Below are positions 41,072 through 49,599 of a stretch of 64,000 nt of DNA, one piece after another. Each line of letters begins with the position of its first letter. Positions within the stretch are counted from its first letter, which is position 1. This DNA is from SIG437 sp045648985. Its GTDB lineage: Bacteria > Bacillota > Clostridia > UBA1381 > UBA9506. A program made the translations under genes and the position numbers. Below the pieces are notes generated by a model. It worked only from the letters and a program-made list of their open reading frames with translations. It had not been told where the DNA came from and did not search any database. Where the stretch lies: positions 23,961-87,960 of the forward strand of contig JAZROZ010000032.1 in NCBI GenBank assembly GCA_045648985.1, written 5' to 3'.

Positions 41072-42025
41072 TTATATATCTAAATCAATCTGTCTGATAA
41101 CGTCTTTTAATGCATTGGCACTTTTGTGTAAGCGTTCAGTTTCTTCATCAGTAAGATTCATAGGAAGTTTACCGATTGCACCATTTGGACCAACTAAATT
41201 AAGTGTTGAAAGACAAACATCTTCAATTCCGTATTCACCGTGCATCATTGTTGATACAGTCGTGATTGAAGGATATGCGGCAACGAGCACACTGCAAAGA
41301 TTGACAACTGAGGTTGAAACAGCATAAAAAGTTGCGCCTTTGTTTGCAATAATCTCTCCGCCTGACTTTTGAACATACTGAAGCATTGCGTCTTTATCTA
41401 TTTCAGGATACTGAGGTGCTCTGCTCTTCATAAGCTGATAATATTCATCAACATGCATGCCTGAAACGAGTGCTGCTGACCACGGAATAAACGATGTATC
41501 GCCGTGTTCGCCAAAAACGTATGCATGAATATTTTGTTTAGCAACGTTAAAATGATTTGATATACCTGTACGAAGTCTTGCAGTATCAAGTGAAGTACCT
41601 GAGCCGATAACCTGCCTTTCAGGGATACCTGAAATTTTTGTAAATACATATGTCATAATATCAACAGGATTAGAAACTATGATATATTTTGCATATGGTG
41701 CAGCTTTAACAATCTGTGGTGTTATAGATTTCATAATCTCCACATTTGTCTGAGTTAGCTCAATTCTTGTCTGCCCGGGCTTACGTGCTATTCCCGAAGT
41801 AATTATGACTATGTCGGAATCCTTAGCATCCTCATAATCCCCTGCAGCAATTGAGATAGGAGTTCTAAAGCAAGTCCCTTGCGAAATATCCATAACTTCG
41901 CCTGCGACTTTTTTCTCATTTACATCAATCATAACAATCTCTGATGCAACATCTGTAAAAGATAATGCATATGCTATTGTTGATCCTACACTTCCTGCAC
42001 CGATAATAGTTATCTTTCTGCTCAT
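41072..42025 (-). CDS. mdh: LDH-scaffold malate dehydrogenase
   Basis: 317 residues from ATG at 42025, eight bases after AAGGA; an earlier ATG at 42034 is too close to that site. NAD motif GAGSVGSTIAYAL, SNPVDIMTYV, GSGTSLDTARLR and active-site AYVFGEHGDTSFIPWS are typical of L-lactate dehydrogenase. However, the specificity loop reads SGIARKPGQTR: the residue at the LDH Gln102 position is Arg, the change known to turn LDH into a malate dehydrogenase. The fumarase and fumarate reductase genes downstream agree with malate/oxaloacetate. First gene of the operon. Confidence 0.78.
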   Translation of the reverse strand: MSRKITIIGAGSVGSTIAYALSFTDVASEIVMIDVNEKKVAGEVMDISQGTCFRTPISIAAGDYEDAKDSDIVIITSGIARKPGQTRIELTQTNVEIMKSITPQIVKAAPYAKYIIVSNPVDIMTYVFTKISGIPERQVIGSGTSLDTARLRTGISNHFNVAKQNIHAYVFGEHGDTSFIPWSAALVSGMHVDEYYQLMKSRAPQYPEIDKDAMLQYVQKSGGEIIANKGATFYAVSTSVVNLCSVLVAAYPSITTVSTMMHGEYGIEDVCLSTLNLVGPNGAIGKLPMNLTDEETERLHKSANALKDVIRQIDLDI

Positions 42026-42150
42026 AAATACCATCCTTACATTTTAGCATTTTTGGATTTTAAAAATAATTTTTTCTTATGTTGTTATATAAAGTATTAA
42101 AAACGCATTTTTTAGCATACTTTATCGTTTTAACTGAACATTATGCTTTA

Positions 42151-42179
42151 ATTATACAACATTGACAAAAATTTATCAA
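42151..42179 (-). promoter_or_regulatory. sigma-A promoter of the mdh-hdr-flx-frd-fum operon
   Basis: Minus strand TTGATA (42174-42179), 17 bases, TATAAT (42151-42156). The leader to mdh is about 120 bases and has an imperfect AT-rich stem (AAAGTAT near 42095 with ATACTTT near 42120). The 331 bases between mdh and the next gene hold only this promoter, an AT-rich inverted repeat and the opposite promoter. Confidence 0.65.
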
Positions 42180-42223
42180 GTGGTTTTGAGTCTTTTTTTT
42201 ATAATATTATCAATAAATTTATA

Positions 42224-42255
42224 CCATATTTGTATATATTTTTTAGTAAATATGG
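42224..42255. repeat. Inverted repeat between the divergent promoters
   Basis: CCATATTT (42224-42231) and AAATATGG (42248-42255), 16 bases apart, lie between the mdh and DUF1846 promoters. A regulator site is possible; none can be named. Confidence 0.3.
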
Positions 42256-42305
42256 AAGTATATCTCCAAATTATAGAAATTCATTAAATTTTTATCAAAA
42301 TTAAC

Positions 42306-42334
42306 TTGAAAAGAAAATGTACAAATGATATAAT
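42306..42334 (+). promoter_or_regulatory. sigma-A promoter of the DUF1846 gene
   Basis: TTGAAA (42306-42311), 17 bases, TATAAT (42329-42334). Confidence 0.7.
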
Positions 42335-42378
42335 TAAAATGTTAATAGTTTTTTAATAAAAAAGGTTTGGAGGCCGCC

Positions 42379-43863
42379 ATGAATAAAATTGGATTTGATA
42401 ATGACAAATATTTAAAAATGCAGTCACAAAACATCCGTGACCGTATTTCTCGTTTTGGCGGAAAACTCTATTTGGAATTTGGTGGAAAGATATTTGATGA
42501 TTTCCATGCATCACGTGTTCTTCCCGGATTTAAGCCTGACAGTAAAATTAAAATGCTATTAGAGCTTAAAGACCAGGCGGAAATTGTTATTGTAATCAGT
42601 GCAAATGCCATCGAAAAAAACAAAGTTCGTGGCGATCTTGGCATTACATATGATTTGGAAGCATTAAGGCTTATTGATACTTTAAGGGAAATTGGTCTTT
42701 ATGTTGGAAGTGTTGTTATCACTCATTATAATTCACAACCAACGGCTGATTTGTTTTCAAAAAGGCTCACCTCTTTAGGTGTTAAGGTCTATAAACACTA
42801 CCCTATTGCTGATTATCCTGCAAATATTCCTTTGATTGTCAGTGATGATGGCTATGGAAAAAATGATTATATTGAAACAACTCGTTCTTTAATTGTTGTT
42901 ACTGCACCAGGACCGGGTAGCGGAAAAATGGCAACTTGTCTTTCTCAGCTCTATCACGACCACAAACGTGGTATTAAATCAGGATATGCTAAATTTGAAA
43001 CGTTCCCCGTGTGGAATCTTCCGCTTTATCATCCTGTTAACCTTGCATATGAGTCAGCAACGGCTGACCTTGATGATGTCAATATGATTGACCCGTTCCA
43101 TTTAGAAGCATATGGCAAGACAACTGTAAATTATAACAGAGATATTGAAATTTTCCCTGTTTTAAATACGATGTTTAAGCAGATAATGGACGAATCTCCA
43201 TATAAGAGTCCTACGGATATGGGTGTTAATATGGCAGGCTATTGCATCACAGACAACGATGCAGTTTATGATGCTTCAAAACAGGAGATAATAAGACGTT
43301 ATTACAATGCCTGTTGCGGTGTACGTCAGGGAACAAGCGAGCAGGAAGAAGTATATAAGATTGAGCTTATAATGAATAGATTAGGTATCACAACAAAGGA
43401 CAGGCCTGTCGTAAAAGCTGCCTTAGACCGTGAAAACGAAACCGGTGCTCCTGCTATGGCAATGATGCTCAGCGACGGAACTATGATAACAGGAAAAACT
43501 TCTTCACTTTTAGGTTCATCTGCTGCTGTTATTCTAAACGCATTAAAACACCTTGCAGGAATTAAAGACGAGGCTCTTTTGATTTCGCCAACTGCTATTG
43601 AGCCTATCCAAGAGCTAAAGGTTAATCATATGGGTAATAAAAACCCACGTCTTCATACCGATGAAACACTAATCGCTCTTGCTATGTGCGCTGCAACAAA
43701 TCCTGAGGCCGCTTTAGCAATGAGTCAGCTTACTAAGCTACGCGGATGTGAAGCTCACTCAAGTGTTATACTTTCAAAAGTTGACGAAAAAGTGTTCCAC
43801 AAATTGGGTGTGAACTTAACATACGAACCAAAATATCAATCACAAAAATTATATCATAATTAA
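42379..43863 (+). CDS. DUF1846/UPF0371 family protein
   Basis: 494 residues from ATG at 42379 after GGAGG; an upstream TTG overlaps that site. N-terminal GFDNDKYLKMQSQNIRDRIS, LEFGGKIFDDFHASRVLPGF, then VVTAPGPGSGKMATCLSQLY and INDxxxYD-like TDNDAVYDASKQEI, with NHMGNKNPRLHTDETLIAL late in the protein. DUF1846 proteins have a P-loop-like fold and are widespread in Clostridia, but no activity is established. Single-gene unit with clear promoter and terminator. Confidence 0.88.
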   Translation: MNKIGFDNDKYLKMQSQNIRDRISRFGGKLYLEFGGKIFDDFHASRVLPGFKPDSKIKMLLELKDQAEIVIVISANAIEKNKVRGDLGITYDLEALRLIDTLREIGLYVGSVVITHYNSQPTADLFSKRLTSLGVKVYKHYPIADYPANIPLIVSDDGYGKNDYIETTRSLIVVTAPGPGSGKMATCLSQLYHDHKRGIKSGYAKFETFPVWNLPLYHPVNLAYESATADLDDVNMIDPFHLEAYGKTTVNYNRDIEIFPVLNTMFKQIMDESPYKSPTDMGVNMAGYCITDNDAVYDASKQEIIRRYYNACCGVRQGTSEQEEVYKIELIMNRLGITTKDRPVVKAALDRENETGAPAMAMMLSDGTMITGKTSSLLGSSAAVILNALKHLAGIKDEALLISPTAIEPIQELKVNHMGNKNPRLHTDETLIALAMCAATNPEAALAMSQLTKLRGCEAHSSVILSKVDEKVFHKLGVNLTYEPKYQSQKLYHN

Positions 43864-43864
43864 T

Positions 43865-43903
43865 ATAAAACGGGATGTAAGACATTACATCCCGTTTTAT
43901 TAT
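43865..43903 (+). terminator. Terminator of the DUF1846 gene
   Basis: A 16-bp perfect stem, ATAAAACGGGATGTAA (43865-43880), GACA loop, and its complement (43885-43900), ending in T-rich sequence. Confidence 0.88.
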
Positions 43904-43911
43904 TTACGCAG

Positions 43912-43959
43912 AGACACCCCTTAAAAGTACAAATAAGGCTATACTTTTACGGGGTGTCT
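43912..43959. repeat. Second hairpin downstream of the DUF1846 gene
   Basis: AGACACCCC (43912-43920) pairs with GGGGTGTCT (43951-43959), with an inner AAAAGTA/TACTTTT stem (43923-43929 and 43942-43948), then TTGTTT. It could be a terminator of an unseen short transcript or a small RNA; no gene in the window explains it. Confidence 0.5.
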
Positions 43960-44020
43960 TTGTTTCGTCATATATTTAGCAATTATATTTTACACTGTTT
44001 TTTCTTTCTTGTCAATAGAA

Positions 44021-44052
44021 TTTTGAAAAAAAGATATTGATTTTTTTCAAAA
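44021..44052. repeat. AT-rich perfect inverted repeat
   Basis: TTTTGAAAAAAA (44021-44032) and its exact complement (44041-44052) around an 8-base loop, in a region without genes. Confidence 0.4.
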
Positions 44053-44080
44053 AATATTATTTTGAGTAATTAAAAGCACT

Positions 44081-44118
44081 AAAAAATGAATTTCAACACA
44101 GCTGGAATTTCATTTTTT
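44081..44118 (-). terminator. Terminator of the metallophosphoesterase/DUF4474 operon
   Basis: Minus strand: AAAAAATGAAATTCCA (44103-44118) pairs with TGAAATTCATTTTTT (44081-44095), giving a T-run at the end. The stem includes the TGA stop of the metallophosphoesterase gene. Confidence 0.65.
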
Positions 44119-45006
44119 GTAGTAGTCAGAAATCTTTTCTGGACCCTTGATTACTTCTTTCCCAACATAAAGGCTTCTGTCTTTTTTGAGCATAACTGAC
44201 CATTTTACCAAAGAAATTTCTCCATTCTCAACTTCTATTCCTGTAATATACCCCTGATGCACACAACTTCCGCAGTTGAAATATAAATCTTCTTTCGGAT
44301 TGGGGAATTTCATTTGATGAGTGTGGCCACAGATTAAAATCTTATTTTCCGTTTTTGCAAATTCGGAAAGTTTTTTGTTAAGCTTTTTTACATCTGAAAC
44401 AGGGCCTTGCGACTTGTTTGGTTCTATGAAACCAATATTTTCTAAAGGCTTCCACACATACCTCACTAAAAATCTTGCCAGAGGCCATAAAATGTCGTTT
44501 AACAGACTTCCTTGATGACCATGAGTTATAAATATTTCATTTTTGCTTTTTTTATGTTTTAAAACTATTCCCTCACCTACTTCAATCCGAGGAAAAAGAC
44601 TTACAGCTTTCATCATACATTCGTTATAAAAGGCTTGAAAATTCTTTTTTCTGAATTTCTTGTTTTTCTTTATAATATCATGATTGCCGTATATCATATG
44701 AAATCTTTTCTTTTTATACATTTTTGCAATTACAGAAAAAATATCACAGTTTGAGCTTATTATCTTATCTATATGCCTGTTTTCCCAAAGCTCATCGCCA
44801 TCGCCAGCTTCTATATAGGTATAGCCATTTTCAATATAATGCTCCATAGCTCCTATAAATAAGTTTTTATTTTGAGTAAAATTGTCGTTGTTGCCACCCT
44901 GACCTCTGTGTAAGTCACTCATTATAATAAACTTTGAAGAATCATCATAATTGATTATCTTTGAATTTTCATAAACTTTTTTAAGTCTTTTTAATACGAG
45001 TGGCAT
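44110..45006 (-). CDS. Calcineurin-like metallophosphoesterase
   Basis: 298 residues. Metal-binding motifs are in order: IIMSDLHRGQGG (D-x-H), EAGDGDELWENR (GDxxE), IYGNHDII (GNHD), FITHGHQG and ICGHTHQMKFP (GHTH). The broad family includes UDP-diacylglucosamine pyrophosphatases and phosphodiesterases; substrate cannot be read from the sequence. It lies five bases after the DUF4474 gene. Confidence 0.85.
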   Translation of the reverse strand: MPLVLKRLKKVYENSKIINYDDSSKFIIMSDLHRGQGGNNDNFTQNKNLFIGAMEHYIENGYTYIEAGDGDELWENRHIDKIISSNCDIFSVIAKMYKKKRFHMIYGNHDIIKKNKKFRKKNFQAFYNECMMKAVSLFPRIEVGEGIVLKHKKSKNEIFITHGHQGSLLNDILWPLARFLVRYVWKPLENIGFIEPNKSQGPVSDVKKLNKKLSEFAKTENKILICGHTHQMKFPNPKEDLYFNCGSCVHQGYITGIEVENGEISLVKWSVMLKKDRSLYVGKEVIKGPEKISDYYKK

Positions 45007-45011
45007 CTTAT

Positions 45012-45944
45012 TTATCCACCTGCCACATCGTACTTTTTTAGCCCTGCCTTATAGAAATCATTGCTATAAAGTGATTTAAACAGTATGTCCGTAAGGTTTG
45101 GCTCTAAAGCCATAATATATTCAATTTTATCTAAAGTATCCGGATATTTCTTTGTTACGGCTTCAAAAAGCTTACAGTTATTTTCATTAATCGCCTGAAC
45201 TAAATCTTCCTGTACGCCTTTTTGAGTACTTGGCTGAACTGTTTTGGGAATCTCAAACTTTATACCTACAGATGTGCCAACCGTACTTATTTGATCGCAA
45301 CCGTAGCCGACATCGTAAAGAGCATCTAAAAAAGCATCACGCATACTTTTTGTTGGAAATTTTATTCTAATGCCTGCTGTAAGCTCGTCTTTTTCAGAAA
45401 ACTCACCGAGTAAAAAACCTGTAAGCCACCAATGTCTGCCCGAGCGTTTAAAAAGCTCCCTGCCGTTTTTGTATAAAGTAATGGACATCGGCATTTCTTC
45501 ATCTTTTTTTGCACATTCATAGAATGTATTTGAAAAATCTTGTTCATCATCTTTAATTTCTGCGTTATATATTCCGACTTCTGCTCCTGTTGTTATTCCA
45601 TACTGCCCTTTCCAAAACTCAATAAGCCATTGTTTTCCCTCATGGTAAAACGTTACAGGCTCGCAGTCCATAACCATATTAAAAAAAGGCGAGCCTTCAT
45701 CATAAAGCTGACAATAGCCTACCTTTCTTTGAGGACAGTCCTTAAGTGAAAAGAAAACGTCCTGTCCCATATCATAGCCAAATCCAAACGGATTTAGCAG
45801 TTTATTTACTTTTTCCAGTTGAACATCTTTGTCCTCTGTTGGTGTAAAAGACTTCGCGCGATATATATATACAAATAGAACTATTGTGATACCTATCACT
45901 AAAAGCCCTGTAAGTGACGTTATTATAACGCCAAAATTCTCCAT
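45012..45944 (-). CDS. DUF4474 membrane-anchored protein
   Basis: 310 residues. One N-terminal membrane helix (about 7-28), then the DUF4474 domain: NPFGFGYDMGQDVFFSLKDC, QRKVGYCQLYDEG, WLIEFWKGQYGITTGAEVGI and RHWWLTGFLLGEFSEKDEL, followed by a Gln/Glu-rich C-terminal third. Domain seen mostly in Clostridia, function unknown. Co-transcribed with the metallophosphoesterase. Confidence 0.8.
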   Translation of the reverse strand: MENFGVIITSLTGLLVIGITIVLFVYIYRAKSFTPTEDKDVQLEKVNKLLNPFGFGYDMGQDVFFSLKDCPQRKVGYCQLYDEGSPFFNMVMDCEPVTFYHEGKQWLIEFWKGQYGITTGAEVGIYNAEIKDDEQDFSNTFYECAKKDEEMPMSITLYKNGRELFKRSGRHWWLTGFLLGEFSEKDELTAGIRIKFPTKSMRDAFLDALYDVGYGCDQISTVGTSVGIKFEIPKTVQPSTQKGVQEDLVQAINENNCKLFEAVTKKYPDTLDKIEYIMALEPNLTDILFKSLYSNDFYKAGLKKYDVAGG

Positions 45945-46059
45945 TATATGTCTCCTTTCAAATTTTACATCTATTATATGATATTCTGTGATGTATAAAT
46001 TTGTGAAAAGGAATACTCTGTATGTGATTTATGTAAATTTCATTATATTGCCTAATAAT

Positions 46060-46755
46060 TTAATCATTAGGATATAAGTTTTTCAGTCTTCCCCAAAAGT
46101 ATTTTGCAAGAATTTCTCCGCCTTTTTCTGTTAAATGTATTTGGTCCTGCACAAAGGTGGTATCATTAGCTACACGATAATATCCCAAACCTGCTTCACT
46201 TGCACCATTCCAATACTGAATACCATGCATTCTGCAAATAGTAGCTACTGCGTCTTCCCATTCTAACCATTTTTTTATTGTTTCGCTTACAGGCAGATGC
46301 TTTATAGTAACATCATCATGCTGATATCGGCTTCTAGATGCAGTTAAAATAACAACATTTGCCCTTGTATTTGTGAGGAGATATTCAATGATTTGGTTAA
46401 GGTTGCCACAGAAAGTTTCATCACATACATCTGTTACCTCGCCGAGCTCTCCTTTCATGTCATTAGGGATAATTTCAACAGTAATTAAATCTGCCTCAGC
46501 TTTCCCGTCAGAAAGGCGCATACATCTTGACTTAATATTGTCTTCACCGTGCAGCTTTGGAATGATGCCACTGCCGGCTTTGCCAAAATTATGTTCAATA
46601 AGTCCTGATAATTTGCTCAGTTTTTCTGCATAATACCCTGTTCTGCCACTGTTAGCAGTACCATCAGGTCTTGGACCTATGTTCCCCCCTATAACTGAGT
46701 GGTCTGTCATAGAAGTTCCATAACAATACCACTTTTTTCCTTGCCATTGATTCAT
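46060..46755 (-). CDS. SGNH/GDSL-family hydrolase
   Basis: 231 residues, AAGGAAG before the ATG. The nucleophile block is WYCYGTSMTD, a Gly/Asn block lies near NFGKAGSGI, and the catalytic Asp/His pair is DQIHLTEKGG near the C-terminus. No signal peptide, so probably cytoplasmic. SGNH hydrolases de-esterify lipids, sugars or polymers; the substrate is unknown. It lies 31 bases after rlmD and may be part of that transcript. Confidence 0.82.
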   Translation of the reverse strand: MNQWQGKKWYCYGTSMTDHSVIGGNIGPRPDGTANSGRTGYYAEKLSKLSGLIEHNFGKAGSGIIPKLHGEDNIKSRCMRLSDGKAEADLITVEIIPNDMKGELGEVTDVCDETFCGNLNQIIEYLLTNTRANVVILTASRSRYQHDDVTIKHLPVSETIKKWLEWEDAVATICRMHGIQYWNGASEAGLGYYRVANDTTFVQDQIHLTEKGGEILAKYFWGRLKNLYPND

Positions 46756-46786
46756 ATTTTTCTTCCTTTCTTATTTTATATTTTTA

Positions 46787-48157
46787 TCATTCCCTACATA
46801 GTAGCACACAACACTCCACATGGCTTGTGTTTGGGAACATATCAACAGGTTGTACTTTTTTTGTTACATAGCCTTTACCTTTTAGGTATGCTAAATCTCT
46901 TGCAAGGGTTGATGGATTGCAAGACACATACACTATTTTTTCAGGTGACATTTTAGCGATTGAATCAAGTGTTATTTCATCACTTCCCTTTCTTGGTGGG
47001 TCGATGAAAACAACATCTGCTTTTTTTCCGCTATCTGCTAAACTTAATGCTATCGTTTCTGCGCTGCCTGCAATAAATTCTGCATTTAAAATTCCATTTT
47101 CCTTTGCATTATTTTTAGCATCTTTTATTGCCTGCTCCACTATTTCAACACCTATCACGCTACCTGCATATTTCGCCGCCATAAGCGAGATTGTACCTAT
47201 TCCGCAATATAAATCGATTACAGTTTCATTTCCAGTTAGCTGGGCAAATTCCATTGCTCTTTTATATAGGATTTCTGTCTGCACGGGATTTATCTGATAA
47301 AAGCTATTTGGTGAAATCTTATATGTTATATCGCAAAGTGTATCTAAAATGTATTCTCTTCCGTAAAGAGTTATATTTTCATTGCCTAAAACAAGATTAT
47401 TTTTCTGTTTATTTACATTTAAAATTATGCTATTTAAAGAGTATTCGCCATCTATTGATAATAGTTTTTCAACTAATCTTTCCTGATTTGGTATAGAGTT
47501 TCCATTTGCAGAAATTACAACCATCGCTTCTTTGCTGATGTGTCCAAGTCTTACAAAGACACGTCTGATAAGCCCTTTATGAGTTTTTTCATCATAGGGA
47601 AGCACACCGTTTTCTTTCATATACTGGAGTGTGGCATTAAGATATTTACTTGCAACCTTTGGCCCCTGTGAGCAGCTTTTAAGCTCTACAATATCGTGTG
47701 ATGCTTTTTTATAAAAACCGCCAGTAATATGTTTCTTTTTATCATATCCAATTGGGAAAACCATTTTATTTCTATATTCATATGGGTTATCCATTCCAAT
47801 AGTGTCAAAACACTGGGTATCATCCAAACTAAGCTTTCCTATACGTGTAAGACAGGAAAGAACGTGCTCTTTTTTGATTTCTAATTGGCGATTATATTTA
47901 ACGTGCGCTAAATCACAACCACCACACATTTTTGCAGATTTACAATAATCATCATTTCTGTCTTTTGATGGCTTAATTACTGACAAAAGCTCAGCTACCG
48001 CATAGCTTGATTTAACATTTATAATACGTATTTTTACTTCATCACCACGGGTTGTACCGTTTACAAAAACGGCAAGGCCGTCAATATGGCACACACCTCT
48101 CCCGTTTCCGCTATCTGATTCTATTGTCACTTCTAATATATCACTTTTTTTAAGCAT
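46787..48157 (-). CDS. rlmD: 23S rRNA (uracil-5-)-methyltransferase RlmD (RumA/TrmA family)
   Basis: 456 residues. N-terminal TRAM domain (residues 5-60), the cluster motif CKSAKMCGGCDLAHVKYNRQ, then a SAM-dependent methyltransferase domain: VIDLYCGIGTISLMAAKYAG, GVEIVEQAIKDAKNNA, the IDPPRKGSDE motif, and the catalytic Cys in VYVSCNPSTLARDL. It forms m5U in RNA; 23S rRNA U1939 is the usual target, though RlmCD-type Firmicute enzymes can modify two sites. The ATG directly abuts the HAD gene stop. Confidence 0.9.
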   Translation of the reverse strand: MLKKSDILEVTIESDSGNGRGVCHIDGLAVFVNGTTRGDEVKIRIINVKSSYAVAELLSVIKPSKDRNDDYCKSAKMCGGCDLAHVKYNRQLEIKKEHVLSCLTRIGKLSLDDTQCFDTIGMDNPYEYRNKMVFPIGYDKKKHITGGFYKKASHDIVELKSCSQGPKVASKYLNATLQYMKENGVLPYDEKTHKGLIRRVFVRLGHISKEAMVVISANGNSIPNQERLVEKLLSIDGEYSLNSIILNVNKQKNNLVLGNENITLYGREYILDTLCDITYKISPNSFYQINPVQTEILYKRAMEFAQLTGNETVIDLYCGIGTISLMAAKYAGSVIGVEIVEQAIKDAKNNAKENGILNAEFIAGSAETIALSLADSGKKADVVFIDPPRKGSDEITLDSIAKMSPEKIVYVSCNPSTLARDLAYLKGKGYVTKKVQPVDMFPNTSHVECCVLLCRE

Positions 48158-48838
48158 TTAATTTCGTCCTTTTAACAAATCGGCAAATTTTTTATTTTCC
48201 ATTATTTCATAAAAATCTTTTATATATATATCTGATTCTTTTTTGATTTCATCTTCTAAAGCCACCGCATATTTTTCGTAAATTCCAACCGTAAAAAAGC
48301 CGTCTTTTCTGGCTGCTTTCAGTCCGTCATATAAATCTTCAAAAACAACACATTCTTCTACAGGAATGCCAATTTTTTCAGCAGCCTTAAAATATACATC
48401 GCTTGATCCTTTTCCGTTTTTTACTTCTGCTAAAGTTGTGAACTCATCAAAATATTCATAAATTCCATTATTTTTAAGTGCGGGAGCATAAAGTATTTCA
48501 TTTGATGCTGTAGCAACAGAAATCTTTACATCATTTTCTTTCAAAAGCTCTAGAAACTCTTTTGCGCCAGGTTTTAAACCTATTGCAGTTTCGTATGCCA
48601 TTACAGACATTTCCATCCACTCTTTTTTTATCTCATCTAATGTTTCTGTCAGCGAAAATCTCTCTTTTGTATAAATCGCTATTTCATGAAATCCCATAGC
48701 TGCTATTGCTTTTACATAGTCATCAGGAAGTATTATTCCGCGTCTTGCAAGAAAATCTTCATCTATCTGGGGCCATATATACATTGAGTCAAGCACAGTT
48801 CCGTCTAAATCAAATATTGCCCCTCTAATTTTCTTCAC
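48158..48838 (-). CDS. HAD-superfamily hydrolase (beta-phosphoglucomutase/phosphatase type)
   Basis: 226 residues from a GTG start after GGAGG. HAD motifs: GAIFDLDGTVLDSMYIWP (nucleophile DxD), VATAS, a Lys before GSSDVYFKAAEKIG, and VFEDLYDGLKAARKDGF. The helical cap inserted after motif I is like subfamily IA phosphatases and beta-phosphoglucomutases. Substrate unknown. First gene of a probable HAD-rlmD-SGNH unit. Confidence 0.85.
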   Translation of the reverse strand: MKKIRGAIFDLDGTVLDSMYIWPQIDEDFLARRGIILPDDYVKAIAAMGFHEIAIYTKERFSLTETLDEIKKEWMEMSVMAYETAIGLKPGAKEFLELLKENDVKISVATASNEILYAPALKNNGIYEYFDEFTTLAEVKNGKGSSDVYFKAAEKIGIPVEECVVFEDLYDGLKAARKDGFFTVGIYEKYAVALEDEIKKESDIYIKDFYEIMENKKFADLLKGRN

Positions 48839-48870
48839 ACTTTCCCCTCCTTTAATAGACTTATGTTTAT

Positions 48871-48899
48871 ATTATAACAGTGATAATAAATACTGTCAA
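48871..48899 (-). promoter_or_regulatory. Consensus sigma-A promoter of the HAD-rlmD unit
   Basis: Minus strand TTGACA (48894-48899), exactly 17 bases, TATAAT (48871-48876). Confidence 0.85.
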
Positions 48900-48905
48900 T
48901 AATAA

Positions 48906-48947
48906 CAAAAAAAGAACTGCCTTACAAACTTGCAAAACAGCTCTTTT
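48906..48947 (-). terminator. Terminator of uraA-upp
   Basis: Minus strand AAAGAGCTG (48938-48946) pairs with CAGTTCTTT (48911-48919) with one G-U, followed by a run of T. Confidence 0.7.
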
Positions 48948-48957
48948 ATTAAAAATC

Positions 48958-49584
48958 TTATAATGTTCCGAATAATCTGTCTCCTGCATCGCCAAGACCG
49001 GGAAGGATATATCCGTTCTCATTGAGTTTTTCATCAAGTGCGCCTAAGTATATATCTACATCAGGATGAGCCTCTCTAACTGCCTCAACGCCTTCAGGAG
49101 CACCAATTATGCACATCAGCTTAATCTTTTTTGCTCCACGTTTTTTGATAAACTCAATTGCAGCAGCAGAGCTTCCACCCGTTGCAAGCATAGGGTCTAA
49201 GACTAAGACCTGTCTTTGTTCTATATCTGTAGGTAACTTACAGTAATATTCAACAGGCTGAAGTGTCTCATGGTCACGATAAAGACCAATGTGTCCTACT
49301 TTAGCGGCAGGTATCAAGCTCATCAGAGCATCAACCATACCAAGACCTGCACGAAGAATAGGAACTATTGCTACTTGTTTTTCTATAATTTGTCCCTTTG
49401 TTTTCATCAAAGGAGTTTCAACCTCGATATCTGTAAGCTTTAAATCCTTTGTTGCTTCATATCCCATTAAGAGTGCAATCTCATTTATGAGTTCACGGAA
49501 TTCCTTAACAGGTGTATCCTTACTTCTGAGCATTGAAACCTTGTGAATAATCAAAGGGTGATCCATTACAAATAATTTGCTCAT
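48958..49584 (-). CDS. upp: Uracil phosphoribosyltransferase
   Basis: 208 residues. Signature blocks HPLIIHKVSMLRSKDTPVKE, ILRAGLGMVDALMSLIPAAK, the PRPP loop LVLDPMLATGGSSAAAIEF and GLGDAGDRLFGTL. It makes UMP from uracil and PRPP. Downstream of uraA by 15 bases, forming a uracil-salvage operon. Confidence 0.97.
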   Translation of the reverse strand: MSKLFVMDHPLIIHKVSMLRSKDTPVKEFRELINEIALLMGYEATKDLKLTDIEVETPLMKTKGQIIEKQVAIVPILRAGLGMVDALMSLIPAAKVGHIGLYRDHETLQPVEYYCKLPTDIEQRQVLVLDPMLATGGSSAAAIEFIKKRGAKKIKLMCIIGAPEGVEAVREAHPDVDIYLGALDEKLNENGYILPGLGDAGDRLFGTL

Positions 49585-49599
49585 TATTTTCTCCTTAAA

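Noticed and set aside
42035..42378. Small gene or riboswitch in the 331-base gap between mdh and the DUF1846 gene
   Set aside because: Both strands are very AT-rich with frequent stops. Only two promoters and inverted repeats are supported.
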